Assembly (NCBI GenBank): GCA_034432855.1
Contig: DAOUBA010000045.1
Span: forward strand, 1-10,435
Direction: 5' to 3'
From: DAOUBA01 sp034432855
GTDB lineage: Bacteria > Chloroflexota > Anaerolineae > B4-G1
Length of the DNA stretch: 10,435 nucleotides
Position numbers and translations under genes: made by a program. Below, piece by piece: positions 1-6,340 of the stretch. The notes under the pieces were generated by a model. The model was not told where the DNA came from. It saw nothing but the letters and a program-made list of their open reading frames with translations, and did not search any database. Within the stretch, counting starts at the first letter, position 1. Every line of letters starts with the position of its first letter.

Positions 1-1635
1 GGTGCGCGCCGTCACCAGGTCAATGCTGGGTGGCAGTGGGCCTTCGGGGACCTGATCGGTGATCTGTCGCCAGACGCGCTGCGAGAGCAGCCACTTGGCG
101 GTGCCGAATCGCTTGTGGGCGCGCACCCGCCCGCCCAGGTCGGCGGCCAGGCGGCGGGCCAGCGCGATGGCGTCCCCTTCGATGACCATGTCCACGTCCA
201 CGATGGGGTTGCCCAACAGCAGGTCGCGCACCGGCCCACCGACGAAATAGGGGACGTAGCCCATCTCGTGCGCGGTCTGCGAGATGCGGCGCACCAGCGC
301 CAGCAGCGGGGCCGAAAGGGCCTGTTCCAGGTGTTCGGCGACCTGACGATGCTGCGCCGACTGCGGGGGCGTGCCCCACAACGCGATCAGGTCGGTGCGC
401 GTGGCCACGCCGACAATGTGCTCCCCTTCGACGACAGGGACCTGGCCCCAGCCGCTCTCGATCATCACCTGTTGAAGGCGGGCGATAGAATCATTGCGGT
501 TGACGGTCACAGAGCCGGCCTGCATCACCTGGGAGATGGGGCGGTCGGCCATGTTGAATTGCAGGGCGCGGTCCACTGCCCGGCGCGTCAGCAGGCCCAC
601 TACCCGGCCATCGGCGACGACCGGGTAGCCTTCGTGGCCGGTGCGCTGCATGTGTTCGGCGGCCTCGGCCACCGTGACCTCGGGGGCCAACACGCGCACG
701 CCACGTGACATCACCTGCGCGACGGTGATACTTGGGCGCATGGCTTCCGGGAGCAGGCGCAACAGTTCCTCGCGTATCGCCTGGAGCGAGCGCCCGCGGA
801 TGAGTGCGGCGGAAGCCCGCTTGTGCCCGCCGCCGCCAAAGCGGGCAGCCACGGCGGCCACGTCAACGTCGTCGGTGGTGCTGCGGGCGACGAGTTGGAC
901 GCGCCTGTCGAGTCCCACAAGCACGAACAGCGCCGCCGGCTCCAGCAATTCGCGCAGTTTGTGTACCACCGTCGAGACCTCGTCGGTAAACCCTGGCGCG
1001 TCGGCCCAGGCAATGGTAATCGTGTGGCCCTCGATCTCCAGATTCTCGCTCCGCTCCAGCAGGCGCTCGTAGAGTTCACGTTGCTGGGGTGAGAGGGGGT
1101 GGTGGATGAATTCGTTGACGACGGCCAGGCTGGCGCCATGCTCCATCAGCCAGGCGGCGGCACGCACGTCCCGAGGGGTCGTTCCGACGTAGGAGAGCGG
1201 CCCGGTGTCTTCATAGATACCCAGCAGGAGCAGGGTCGCCTCGATGCTCGTCAGCCTGAGGTTGCGGGCTGCGATCTCTTCGACCAGCAGCGTGGCCGTG
1301 GCGCCCAGCCGCTCGCCGGTGTAGGTCCAGTTGGGGGGCAGTTCGCGGTCGAGTTCGTGATGGTCAATAATGTCCACCGGCAGGTTTTTCTCCATCCCTT
1401 TGAGCATGACCAGCCCCTGGGTATCCACCAGGATGGCGCGGGTGATCTTGCCGCGCGGGAGTTCCCTGACCTCGACGAAAGGGAGTTCGTCGCCGTAGAG
1501 TGCCAGGAATGCGCCGACGTTGCGGTTGACGCGGCGCGGCAGCACCGGCGTGGCCGCCGGGAAGAGTTTGCTCGCTCCCAGCAGGCTGGCGATGGCGTCG
1601 AAATCGGCGTTCTCGTGGGTCAGGATGACTTGCAC
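1..1635 (-). CDS. DHH-CBS-CBS-tRNA nucleotidyltransferase (CCA- or A-adding type), C-terminus beyond window
   Basis: The frame is open from a GTG at 1635 to the left edge: 545 codons, no stop, 3' part missing. Domains in order: a DHH phosphoesterase with motif I H7-x-N9-x-D11-x-D13, D71 (DTQG), DHH at 91-93 and EDTG at 142-145; a DHHA1 part ending in GGGGHKRAS at 267-275; CBS domains at about 305-355 and 365-418; then the class II nucleotidyltransferase head with VGGPVRD at 465-471, the metal-binding pair D480/D482 (DVD) and DLVTART at 539-545. All catalytic motifs in view are intact. In this family the head adds CCA, or only the terminal A, to tRNA 3' ends. The DHH part may hydrolyse a nucleotide or short RNA, and the CBS pair may sense adenine nucleotides; neither role is shown here. 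Start choice: a TAAGG overlapping the upstream stop lies 8 nt before the GTG, and no ATG is in frame nearby. It follows the zinc-finger gene by 10 nt, so translational coupling is likely. CCA- versus A-adding activity cannot be decided because the rest of the protein lies outside. Confidence 0.93.
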   Translation of the reverse strand, partial: MQVILTHENADFDAIASLLGASKLFPAATPVLPRRVNRNVGAFLALYGDELPFVEVRELPRGKITRAILVDTQGLVMLKGMEKNLPVDIIDHHELDRELPPNWTYTGERLGATATLLVEEIAARNLRLTSIEATLLLLGIYEDTGPLSYVGTTPRDVRAAAWLMEHGASLAVVNEFIHHPLSPQQRELYERLLERSENLEIEGHTITIAWADAPGFTDEVSTVVHKLRELLEPAALFVLVGLDRRVQLVARSTTDDVDVAAVAARFGGGGHKRASAALIRGRSLQAIREELLRLLPEAMRPSITVAQVMSRGVRVLAPEVTVAEAAEHMQRTGHEGYPVVADGRVVGLLTRRAVDRALQFNMADRPISQVMQAGSVTVNRNDSIARLQQVMIESGWGQVPVVEGEHIVGVATRTDLIALWGTPPQSAQHRQVAEHLEQALSAPLLALVRRISQTAHEMGYVPYFVGGPVRDLLLGNPIVDVDMVIEGDAIALARRLAADLGGRVRAHKRFGTAKWLLSQRVWRQITDQVPEGPLPPSIDLVTART

Positions 1636-1645
1636 GGCAGCGGCC

Positions 1646-1921
1646 TTATCCTCCCATCGCCTGCGCAGCGGAATACTGGGGTACGGCAAAGTAGCGTTCT
1701 GGCCGGTGGCGATGACGTTCTTCGAGAAAATGATCCAACTGTTCGGAAACGTCGGCGGAAATGTAGGCCTCGCCGCACTGCTGGCACACGTCTGCGAGCA
1801 CGTCTCTGATGACCAACAGTTCCTCACCGCGCCAGATTCCCAGCGTAGTCGTAGCGGGCTTTAATTCGCCGCCACACAGGTTGCAGCGATCTACCTTCTG
1901 GTTTTGCAATCGCTTTCCCAT
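1646..1921 (-). CDS. YgiT-type zinc-finger protein (MqsA-like antitoxin N-domain), 91 aa
   Basis: The 91-residue protein has two CxxC pairs, CNLCGG near residues 13-18 and CQQCGE near 46-51, around a short sheet with LLVIRDV. It then has YISADVSEQLDHFLEE, the signature of YgiT-type zinc fingers. In MqsA the same fold binds zinc and the toxin, but the C-terminal HTH of MqsA is absent here. Such stand-alone fingers are usually encoded next to a DUF4258 or RelE-like toxin. The frame stays open upstream to 2062, but that stretch is repeat DNA. The start at 1921 is chosen because GGAGG (complement of 1929-1933) lies 7 nt before the ATG. The upstream DUF4258-like gene is disrupted, so this may be an orphan antitoxin, perhaps kept for its link with the tRNA nucleotidyltransferase gene 10 nt downstream. 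Family assignment is firm; an antitoxin role is inferred. Confidence 0.87.
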   Translation of the reverse strand: MGKRLQNQKVDRCNLCGGELKPATTTLGIWRGEELLVIRDVLADVCQQCGEAYISADVSEQLDHFLEERHRHRPERYFAVPQYSAAQAMGG

Positions 1922-1950
1922 AACGCGGCCTCCGTCCGCAACCTGAAAAG

Positions 1951-2025
1951 CGCGGACGCAGATAAACGCAGATGAACGCTGGTTTTTTTCTTCATTCTGC
2001 GAAAATCTGCGTGAATCTGCGTTCC
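1951..2025. repeat. Intergenic palindromic repeat built on ACGCAGAT units
   Basis: The left part carries GACGCAGATAAACGCAGATG (1955-1974). The right part carries AAATCTGCGTGAATCTGCGT (2003-2022), roughly its reverse complement, with a T-rich loop between. The two arms would form an imperfect hairpin. It sits between the broken toxin and the zinc-finger gene and does not fit either protein. Similar short 'CTGCG' repeats recur in intergenic DNA of many environmental genomes (general recollection, not checked here). Base composition is much more A/T-rich than the flanking genes. Confidence 0.6.
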
Positions 2026-2066
2026 AAAAATCTTCGCGGTTACAATGGTTTTTCGAGAGCAATACA

Positions 2067-2092
2067 TTAGTGAAATTCGTGTAATTCGTGGC
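2067..2092. repeat. Short AATTCGTG tandem-like intergenic repeat
   Basis: Within these 26 bases, AATTCGTG occurs twice 10 bases apart (2074-2081 and 2083-2090; GAAATTCGTG then TAATTCGTG), followed by GC and an A-run. It is A/T-rich, non-coding in appearance, and about 40 bases from the ACGCAGAT palindrome, with which such units often travel. Its function is unknown. Confidence 0.45.
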
Positions 2093-2128
2093 AAAAAGCC
2101 CGTTTGGTTCCGGCTTGTCCGGGTTAGG

Positions 2129-2179
2129 GGGGATGGTTCATAGTGTAAACCAATTTTGGGGCGGAGATGAACCATCCCC
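2129..2179. repeat. 51-bp element with 13-bp perfect inverted repeats, MITE-like or large hairpin
   Basis: GGGGATGGTTCAT (2129-2141) and ATGAACCATCCCC (2167-2179) are exact reverse complements separated by 25 bases. The spacer holds a smaller palindrome, CCAATTTTGG (2150-2159). On the minus strand the element follows codon 44 of a DUF4258-like gene directly. CCCTAA, read on the minus strand, lies at both outer edges, which could be a target duplication. No transposase is encoded. A very small non-autonomous mobile element or a dispersed hairpin repeat are both possible. Confidence 0.6.
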
Positions 2180-2310
2180 ATTAGGGTGTGCTCTATTTCG
2201 GCGATAGTGATTCCCCGCTGCAGGCGGACGACGGTCGCATGTTTGGTAAGGCGGTAACGTTTGGCGCGAACGTGGTCATGGATGAAACGCACACTGACCG
2301 GCTCTGGCAT
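2179..2310 (-). pseudogene. DUF4258-type toxin gene, N-terminal 44 codons only
   Basis: From the ATG at 2310, with GGAGG (complement of 2316-2320) 5 nt upstream, 44 codons read as the N-terminal half of a DUF4258 protein. A helix with HDHVRAKRYRLTKHA is followed by QRGITIAEIEHTL, matching the family's 'RYRLT.HA...R..RGI...EIE..L' pattern. The second half expected for the family (the Pro/Tyr stretch and the C-terminal strands) is absent. From codon 44 the frame enters the 51-bp inverted-repeat element and then A/T-rich repeat DNA, staying open by chance to 1891. DUF4258 proteins are predicted toxins or RNases paired with YgiT-type fingers, which fits the zinc-finger gene downstream. Promoter and ribosome site remain intact, so a truncated peptide may still be made. 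Family call is by pattern only. Confidence 0.6.
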
Positions 2311-2342
2311 CTTGGCCTCCGCAGCGAGCATGCTTGGATATG

Positions 2343-2370
2343 ATTATAGACCCCCTGGCGCTGGCGTCAA
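2343..2370 (-). promoter_or_regulatory. Sigma-70-type promoter for the leftward toxin remnant/zinc finger/tRNA enzyme operon
   Basis: Read on the minus strand, TTGACG (2370-2365) is followed after 16 bases by TATAAT (2348-2343): five of six and six of six consensus bases. Transcription would start about 25 bases before the ATG at 2310. This is the best promoter in the window and probably serves the whole leftward operon. Confidence 0.75.
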
Positions 2371-2383
2371 GCGCGGAATGGGC

Positions 2384-2389
2384 TATAAT
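2384..2389 (+). promoter_or_regulatory. -10 box of divergent promoter for the threonine aldolase gene
   Basis: A perfect TATAAT lies about 100 bases before the aldolase start. The -35 region at 17-base spacing (2361-2366, CTGGCG) is poor and overlaps the -35 box of the leftward promoter. The two promoters would therefore compete for polymerase or share a regulator. Confidence 0.5.
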
Positions 2390-2426
2390 AGTTCCCTGCT
2401 TGACCTTACGGTCAGCGTATGGCTAT

Positions 2427-2475
2427 GTGGGACAGCCTTTCCGGACTGTCCGCTGGGCCGGAACGCCTGGCCCAC
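2427..2475. repeat. 49-bp imperfect palindrome in the aldolase leader
   Basis: GTGGGACAGCCTTTCCGG (2427-2444) and CCGGAACGCCTGGCCCAC (2458-2475) pair over 18 positions with three mismatches, around a 13-base loop. A smaller hairpin, TGACC-TTAC-GGTCA, lies just upstream at 2401-2414. The structure ends 6 bases before the aldolase ribosome site AGGTG (2482-2486), so it could influence translation. It also has the look of a dispersed intergenic GC-rich repeat. There is no T-run, so it is not a canonical terminator. Confidence 0.55.
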
Positions 2476-2491
2476 GTCGAGAGGTGACGTG

Positions 2492-3523
2492 ATGAGAGTG
2501 ATTGATCTGCGCAGCGATACGGTGACGCAGCCGACGCCGGCGATGCGCGAGGCGATGGCCCGCGCCGAGGTGGGCGACGATGTCTTTGGCGAGGACCCCA
2601 CCGTCAACCGGCTGGAGGCCGTGGCGGCAGAGCGTATGGGCAAGGAGGCGGCGCTCTTCGTCGCCAGCGGCACGATGGGCAACCTGGTTGCGCTGCTCGC
2701 CCACTGCGGGCGCGGCGACGAGGTGATCCTGGGCGATCTCTCCCACACCTTCCTCTTCGAGCAGGGAGGGATGGCGGCGCTGGGGGGCATCACTCCCTGG
2801 CCGGTCCCAAACCAGCCCGACGGCACGCTGCGGCTGGAGGACATCGAGCGGGCGATCCGCGAGGATAACATCCACTTTCCACGCACGCGCCTGGTCTGCC
2901 TGGAGAACACGCACAACATGTGCAACGGTACGCCGTTGACGGCGGAGTACACGGCGCAGGTGGCCCGCCTAGCCCACGCGCGCGGCCTGCGCGTGCACCT
3001 GGATGGCGCGCGTATCTTTAACGCGGCGGCGGCGTTGGGGGTGGACGTACGCGAGTTGGTGCGCGAGGTGGACTCGGTGATGTTTTGCCTTTCGAAAGGG
3101 CTGTGCGCGCCGGTGGGGTCGCTGGTGTGTGGGAGCGCCGAGTTCATCGCCGGGGCGCGGCGGGCGCGCAAGGTGCTGGGCGGCGGCATGCGCCAGGCCG
3201 GGGTGCTGGCGGCGGCGGGGCTCGTCGCGCTGGAGCAGATGGCCGGCCGCGTGGGGGAAGACAACGCCCGCGCCCGGCGGCTGGCCGAGGGGCTGGCTGG
3301 GATTCCAGGCGTAGAGGTCGCCCCGACAGCGACCAACATCCTGTACTTCTGGCTCGAAGGGGTGGACAAGACGCCGGAGGCGGTCGTGGAGGGGCTGGCG
3401 CAGCGCGGGGTGCTGCTCCTGGGGCGGGAACTGGGCCGCTTCCGCGCCGTGACCCACTATTGGATCGGCGACGAGGACATCGAGCGCACCATCCAGGCGG
3501 TGCGGGAGGTGGTGTGCGGTTAG
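2492..3523 (+). CDS. ltaE: Low-specificity L-threonine aldolase (PLP-dependent)
   Basis: This 343-residue protein has the usual family length. It would cleave L-threonine or L-allo-threonine to glycine and acetaldehyde in the cytoplasm. Visible family features are the N-terminal IDLRSDTVTQPT, GDDVFGEDPTVNRLE at 28-42, SGTMGN at 59-64, H85 in the loop that stacks on the cofactor, ENTHN at 138-142, HLDGAR at 169-174 (the Asp contacts the pyridine nitrogen), SKGL with the PLP lysine K202, and GGGMRQ at 230-235. Nothing is missing. The frame is open back to 2261, but the ATG at 2492 is chosen because the conserved family N-terminus begins there and AGGTG lies 5 nt upstream. It is a stand-alone gene, divergent from the leftward operon and about 275 bases from the pilin-like cluster, with no obvious functional tie to either. 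Confidence 0.93.
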   Translation: MRVIDLRSDTVTQPTPAMREAMARAEVGDDVFGEDPTVNRLEAVAAERMGKEAALFVASGTMGNLVALLAHCGRGDEVILGDLSHTFLFEQGGMAALGGITPWPVPNQPDGTLRLEDIERAIREDNIHFPRTRLVCLENTHNMCNGTPLTAEYTAQVARLAHARGLRVHLDGARIFNAAAALGVDVRELVREVDSVMFCLSKGLCAPVGSLVCGSAEFIAGARRARKVLGGGMRQAGVLAAAGLVALEQMAGRVGEDNARARRLAEGLAGIPGVEVAPTATNILYFWLEGVDKTPEAVVEGLAQRGVLLLGRELGRFRAVTHYWIGDEDIERTIQAVREVVCG

Positions 3524-3536
3524 TACCGACTTCCTA

Positions 3537-3552
3537 TTGTGCGGCAGCACAA
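3537..3552. promoter_or_regulatory. Inverted repeat TTGTGC-GGCA-GCACAA, operator or hairpin
   Basis: A perfect 6-bp inverted repeat with a 4-base loop starts 13 bases after the aldolase stop. Its left arm is also the -35 candidate of the next promoter. No T-tract follows, so an intrinsic terminator is unlikely; an operator overlapping the -35 box is the alternative. Confidence 0.4.
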
Positions 3553-3565
3553 ATACTCCTATAAT
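3537..3565 (+). promoter_or_regulatory. Distal promoter candidate for the Tad-like cluster
   Basis: TTGTGC (3537-3542), a 17-base spacer, then TATAAT (3560-3565). The -10 box lies in an 11-base palindrome, CCTATAATAGG (3558-3568). The leader to the first pilin-like gene would be about 230 bases. In 3566-3751 I see no gene, tRNA or riboswitch that I recognise, only a weak hairpin CAGGA-TGGGG-TCCTG at 3706-3720. Confidence 0.45.
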
Positions 3566-3751
3566 AGGTAAAGAGATAGCCTCAATCTGTGCGCGGCCAC
3601 TTCGTGGACGCTACTCTGCGAGATATCCAGGGAGAGGAGCGTCCTATTATGGTTTACGGTACCCACTGGTGTTTGAGGCCGGTGCATGTGTTGTGCGCCA
3701 ATTGCCAGGATGGGGTCCTGTTGTCTCGGGGTATTACGAACAGGGTCTTTG

Positions 3752-3760
3752 TGGTATAAT
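3752..3760 (+). promoter_or_regulatory. Proximal extended -10 promoter for the Tad-like cluster
   Basis: TGGTATAAT is a perfect extended -10 element (TGn plus TATAAT). No good -35 box is seen at 16-18 bases upstream (TATTAC at 3732-3737), which extended -10 promoters tolerate. The start of transcription would lie near 3767, giving a leader of about 33 bases before the ATG at 3800. Confidence 0.55.
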
Positions 3761-3799
3761 ATGTTACTTGATGGCTTGAGCAGGGTCTCGAGGTTAAGG

Positions 3800-4627
3800 A
3801 TGGTCCGGCGGAATACAGCGATCTCGGCAACTGGGTCGTCTACCCCTGACCGTGGCCAGGGTTTGTTGGAGTTTGCGCTATTCCTGCCGATCCTGCTCCT
3901 CCTCATTGCCGGAGTCGTCGAGGTGAGCCTGTACGCCAACGATTACATGACCGTCCTCGACGCCAGCCGCGAGGCCGCGCGTTTTGGCGCCAACCTCGAC
4001 CCAGAGTTTACCACTCACCATCCCTTTGACATGCGGGAGGGGGTGCCCAAGTTTCCCGACGTGCGCCTTCCTGAGATGGGTGGAGTCATGACCTCCACTG
4101 GCCTGTTGGAAGTGTGCAGGAATGGCAAGACCACCAACTTTTACTACGCGGTGGCCTGCCTGGCCTACCAGAATCTGCCCGAAGTGGGCTTTAGCAGCCT
4201 CGATCCGTTGGAGGGAGACGACATTGTGATCTCGGTCGTCGGCGTGGCCCGCACCGTCGGCGGTGGCACCCCGACCAGGACAATCGCGCGTCGCTGGCCG
4301 TTGGTTGATCAGGCGAATCCACTCGACCCGCCTTATCACTTCCGGGGGGCCCAGAACGATGGGGATGCAAACCCAAGTTGCATCGCCGCGCAGACGGAGA
4401 ATTGTCGCTGCTGGTCGCTGTTCGGCGTGCGCACCTCCGAGTTCGACAACGAAGCCATCCTGCGCCACTTGCAGCCTCAAGCTCCCTCGACCGCCTTTGT
4501 CATCGTCGAGATCTTTCACAGCCATCCTCAGTTGATCGGCTTTTTCCGGATCGGCGACTTTATCCCCGATCCGATCGAGATGCGGCCCTATGCCATCTTC
4601 CCGGTCCCGGCCGCCGAACCCAGGTGA
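3800..4627 (+). CDS. TadE-like pseudopilin with Cys-containing ectodomain, 275 aa
   Basis: A short basic N-terminus is followed by a type IV prepilin-like junction, G19|QGLLE24, with Glu at +5. A hydrophobic helix runs to about residue 45, then comes the TadE signature YMTVLDASREAARFGA at 49-64. Prepilin peptidase would cut after G19, leaving a membrane-anchored pseudopilin. The ectodomain of about 210 residues is longer than in classic TadE proteins, holds several Cys (a CRC pair near residue 200), and ends in a Pro-rich IPDPIEMRPYAIFPVPAAEP stretch. The start at 3800 has GAGG 6 nt upstream. The in-frame ATG at 3761 lacks a ribosome site and touches the -10 box. First gene of a three-gene cluster, 21 nt before the vWA gene. 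Its probable role is a minor component of a Tad/Flp pilus or a Tad-derived surface structure. Confidence 0.85.
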   Translation: MVRRNTAISATGSSTPDRGQGLLEFALFLPILLLLIAGVVEVSLYANDYMTVLDASREAARFGANLDPEFTTHHPFDMREGVPKFPDVRLPEMGGVMTSTGLLEVCRNGKTTNFYYAVACLAYQNLPEVGFSSLDPLEGDDIVISVVGVARTVGGGTPTRTIARRWPLVDQANPLDPPYHFRGAQNDGDANPSCIAAQTENCRCWSLFGVRTSEFDNEAILRHLQPQAPSTAFVIVEIFHSHPQLIGFFRIGDFIPDPIEMRPYAIFPVPAAEPR

Positions 4628-4648
4628 GAGCGAATAGCGAGGGACGAG

Positions 4649-6319
4649 ATGAAGCGACTGTTTCGCAGGATCAAGGATCGGTTATCCAAAGGCCAACCCG
4701 GGCAGGCCCTCATCATATTCGTGTTCACCTTCGTGGCCCTGCTGGCCGTGGTGGGGATCGCAGTGGACGCGGGCAACGTCTACGTCCAGTACAGCCACCT
4801 CCGGCGCGCCGTGGACTCGGCCGTCGTCGCCGCCGTCGGCCAGTATCGGGAAAACCGCGCAGCCGCCGATGTCTACTACACTGTCGTGGAAGCGACGCAA
4901 CTCCAGTTGCCCGGCGTCGAGAACGTGCGCTTTTATTGGTGTTCGCCCCCGCAGGACATGGTGACAGACGTGTCCGGTCGGACTTATGACACCCACGATC
5001 CGCGCCTGTGCTCGCCCGGCCTCCCGCGCAAACTGATCCGGGTGGAGGCGGATCTGCCGGTCAACCTGGTCTTCCTCAGCCTGGTGTGGGGCAACCGCGT
5101 GACGATCCACAGCGCGGCGCAGGCCGAGGCCGCCGTGCTCAACCTGGTGCTCCTGATTGACACTTCAGAGTCTATGGGTTATGGAACGTGTCCTTACACC
5201 ATGAGTGAATTTGACTTCTTTCCCTGCCTGGAAAGCTGCCGCGCGGCGGGCACCTGCAAGCCCTTTGATGACCCTCAGGGTGGGGTGTCTATGCGCAACG
5301 CCGCTGCAGGATTCGTCAATGCGCTCATGCGCGACAATGTGGACCGCTTCGCCGTCTATCACTTCGACAAGACGCCGGTGATCACCCCAAGCGTAGAAGC
5401 GTTCCCGTGCAATGACCCCCCCGGTCGGATCGTATCGGTCACGATCGCCGCCTCGAGTGGCCTGGTCGTGCCCCTGACGACGGACAAGTCGGCTGTACTG
5501 GCTGCCATCAACAGAATAGATAAGATGAACGTCTACGTCCGCCCACCGGCGTGCGGGGGCGGCGTCTGCTGCACGGATCCGCCCTACGTTGGAGGCTACT
5601 GGGGCCAGGAGGGGGAAGACTACGGCTACCGCTGGGCCTCGACGAACCTGGGCGGCGGCCTGCGCGAGGCGGTCGGCGAACTGGTCAGGAACGGCAGCAC
5701 CGACGCCGCCGTGTGGGTCATCGTGCTGATCAGCGACGGGGCGGCCAACATGACCGATCAGGCCGCCGACGAGAATGACTGGTGGACCTGCCCCGCCCCG
5801 CTCGGCAGCTCCTTCCCCAAGTGGCGCAATGTCCAGCCGTTCTGCCGTGACAGGGATGGCCACAATCCTGCCTTCACCACCCGCCATTGCCCATCCAGGG
5901 AAGTGTGCCAGGATACCCGCTTTTGCGACGACCCGCCAACCTGTACCAGGTCCTGGTACACTAACTGGGGGGAAACCGTCACCGAGACGATCCAGTGGAG
6001 TTACGATGCCGACGATTACGCCCGCGACATCGCCGACCTGGCCTCGTCGCACAAGATTGCCATCTATGCGGTGGGATTGGGGTCGCTGATCCAAGGGGAT
6101 GGCGAGGAATTATTGCGCTACATCGCCGACGTGGGCGACGACGGCGACCTGAGAACCGCCCCCTGCGGCAGCGATGCGTACTGGGACGATGAGAGCGTGA
6201 GCCCGCTGCCCGGTCAATTTCAGCAGTGTGGCAACTATTACTATGCGGCGGATGCCGCTCAACTGGAAAGGGTGCTTGAGGACATCGCCAAGCGGATCTT
6301 TAGCCGCATCACCGAGTGA
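4649..6319 (+). CDS. TadG-like membrane protein with von Willebrand A domain, 556 aa
   Basis: The N-terminus has a basic stretch, GQPGQALIIF and a single hydrophobic helix (about 19-40) ending in AVDAGNVYVQ, the mark of Tad/TadG-like proteins. It lacks the +5 Glu of its TadE neighbours, so it may be anchored without prepilin cleavage. Residues about 164-556 form a vWA domain with a complete metal site: DTSES at 171-175, T332 in STNLGGGL, and D363 in LISDG. The last core strand is KIAIYAVGLG near 469-478, and the domain closes with YYAADAAQLERVLEDIAKRI. Spacing between core motifs is far larger than usual (160 residues from DxSxS to Thr, 105 from SDG to the last strand), and the insertions hold most of the 18 cysteines. 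The start at 4649 has GAGGG 5 nt upstream. Likely an extracytoplasmic, metal-dependent adhesion or assembly factor of the Tad-type structure; the ligand is unknown. Confidence 0.88.
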   Translation: MKRLFRRIKDRLSKGQPGQALIIFVFTFVALLAVVGIAVDAGNVYVQYSHLRRAVDSAVVAAVGQYRENRAAADVYYTVVEATQLQLPGVENVRFYWCSPPQDMVTDVSGRTYDTHDPRLCSPGLPRKLIRVEADLPVNLVFLSLVWGNRVTIHSAAQAEAAVLNLVLLIDTSESMGYGTCPYTMSEFDFFPCLESCRAAGTCKPFDDPQGGVSMRNAAAGFVNALMRDNVDRFAVYHFDKTPVITPSVEAFPCNDPPGRIVSVTIAASSGLVVPLTTDKSAVLAAINRIDKMNVYVRPPACGGGVCCTDPPYVGGYWGQEGEDYGYRWASTNLGGGLREAVGELVRNGSTDAAVWVIVLISDGAANMTDQAADENDWWTCPAPLGSSFPKWRNVQPFCRDRDGHNPAFTTRHCPSREVCQDTRFCDDPPTCTRSWYTNWGETVTETIQWSYDADDYARDIADLASSHKIAIYAVGLGSLIQGDGEELLRYIADVGDDGDLRTAPCGSDAYWDDESVSPLPGQFQQCGNYYYAADAAQLERVLEDIAKRIFSRITE

Positions 6320-6340
6320 GGCTCATGGGCGGGTCCTGAG

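Noticed and set aside
1922..2062. N-terminal extension of the zinc-finger gene
   Set aside because: The extension translates repeat DNA, and GGAGG 7 nt before the ATG at 1921 sets the start.
2261..2491. N-terminal extension of the aldolase frame
   Set aside because: It covers the divergent promoters, the broken toxin start and a palindrome, and the conserved aldolase N-terminus begins at 2492 behind a good ribosome site.
2383..3369. 328-codon open frame on the minus strand
   Set aside because: Antisense to threonine aldolase, Ser/Arg-rich with no motif; the aldolase frame is unambiguous.
3537..3552. Intrinsic terminator of threonine aldolase
   Set aside because: The hairpin is only 6 bp and is followed by AATACTCCT, not a T-run.
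3537..3779. 80-codon open frame upstream of the Tad-like cluster
   Set aside because: It begins with a GTG inside the inverted repeat, has no ribosome site and no family features, and overlaps both promoter candidates.
3524..3799. Riboswitch in the leader of the Tad-like cluster, such as a cyclic di-GMP type
   Set aside because: The conserved core of the GEMM class was looked for by eye and not seen; only weak hairpins are present.
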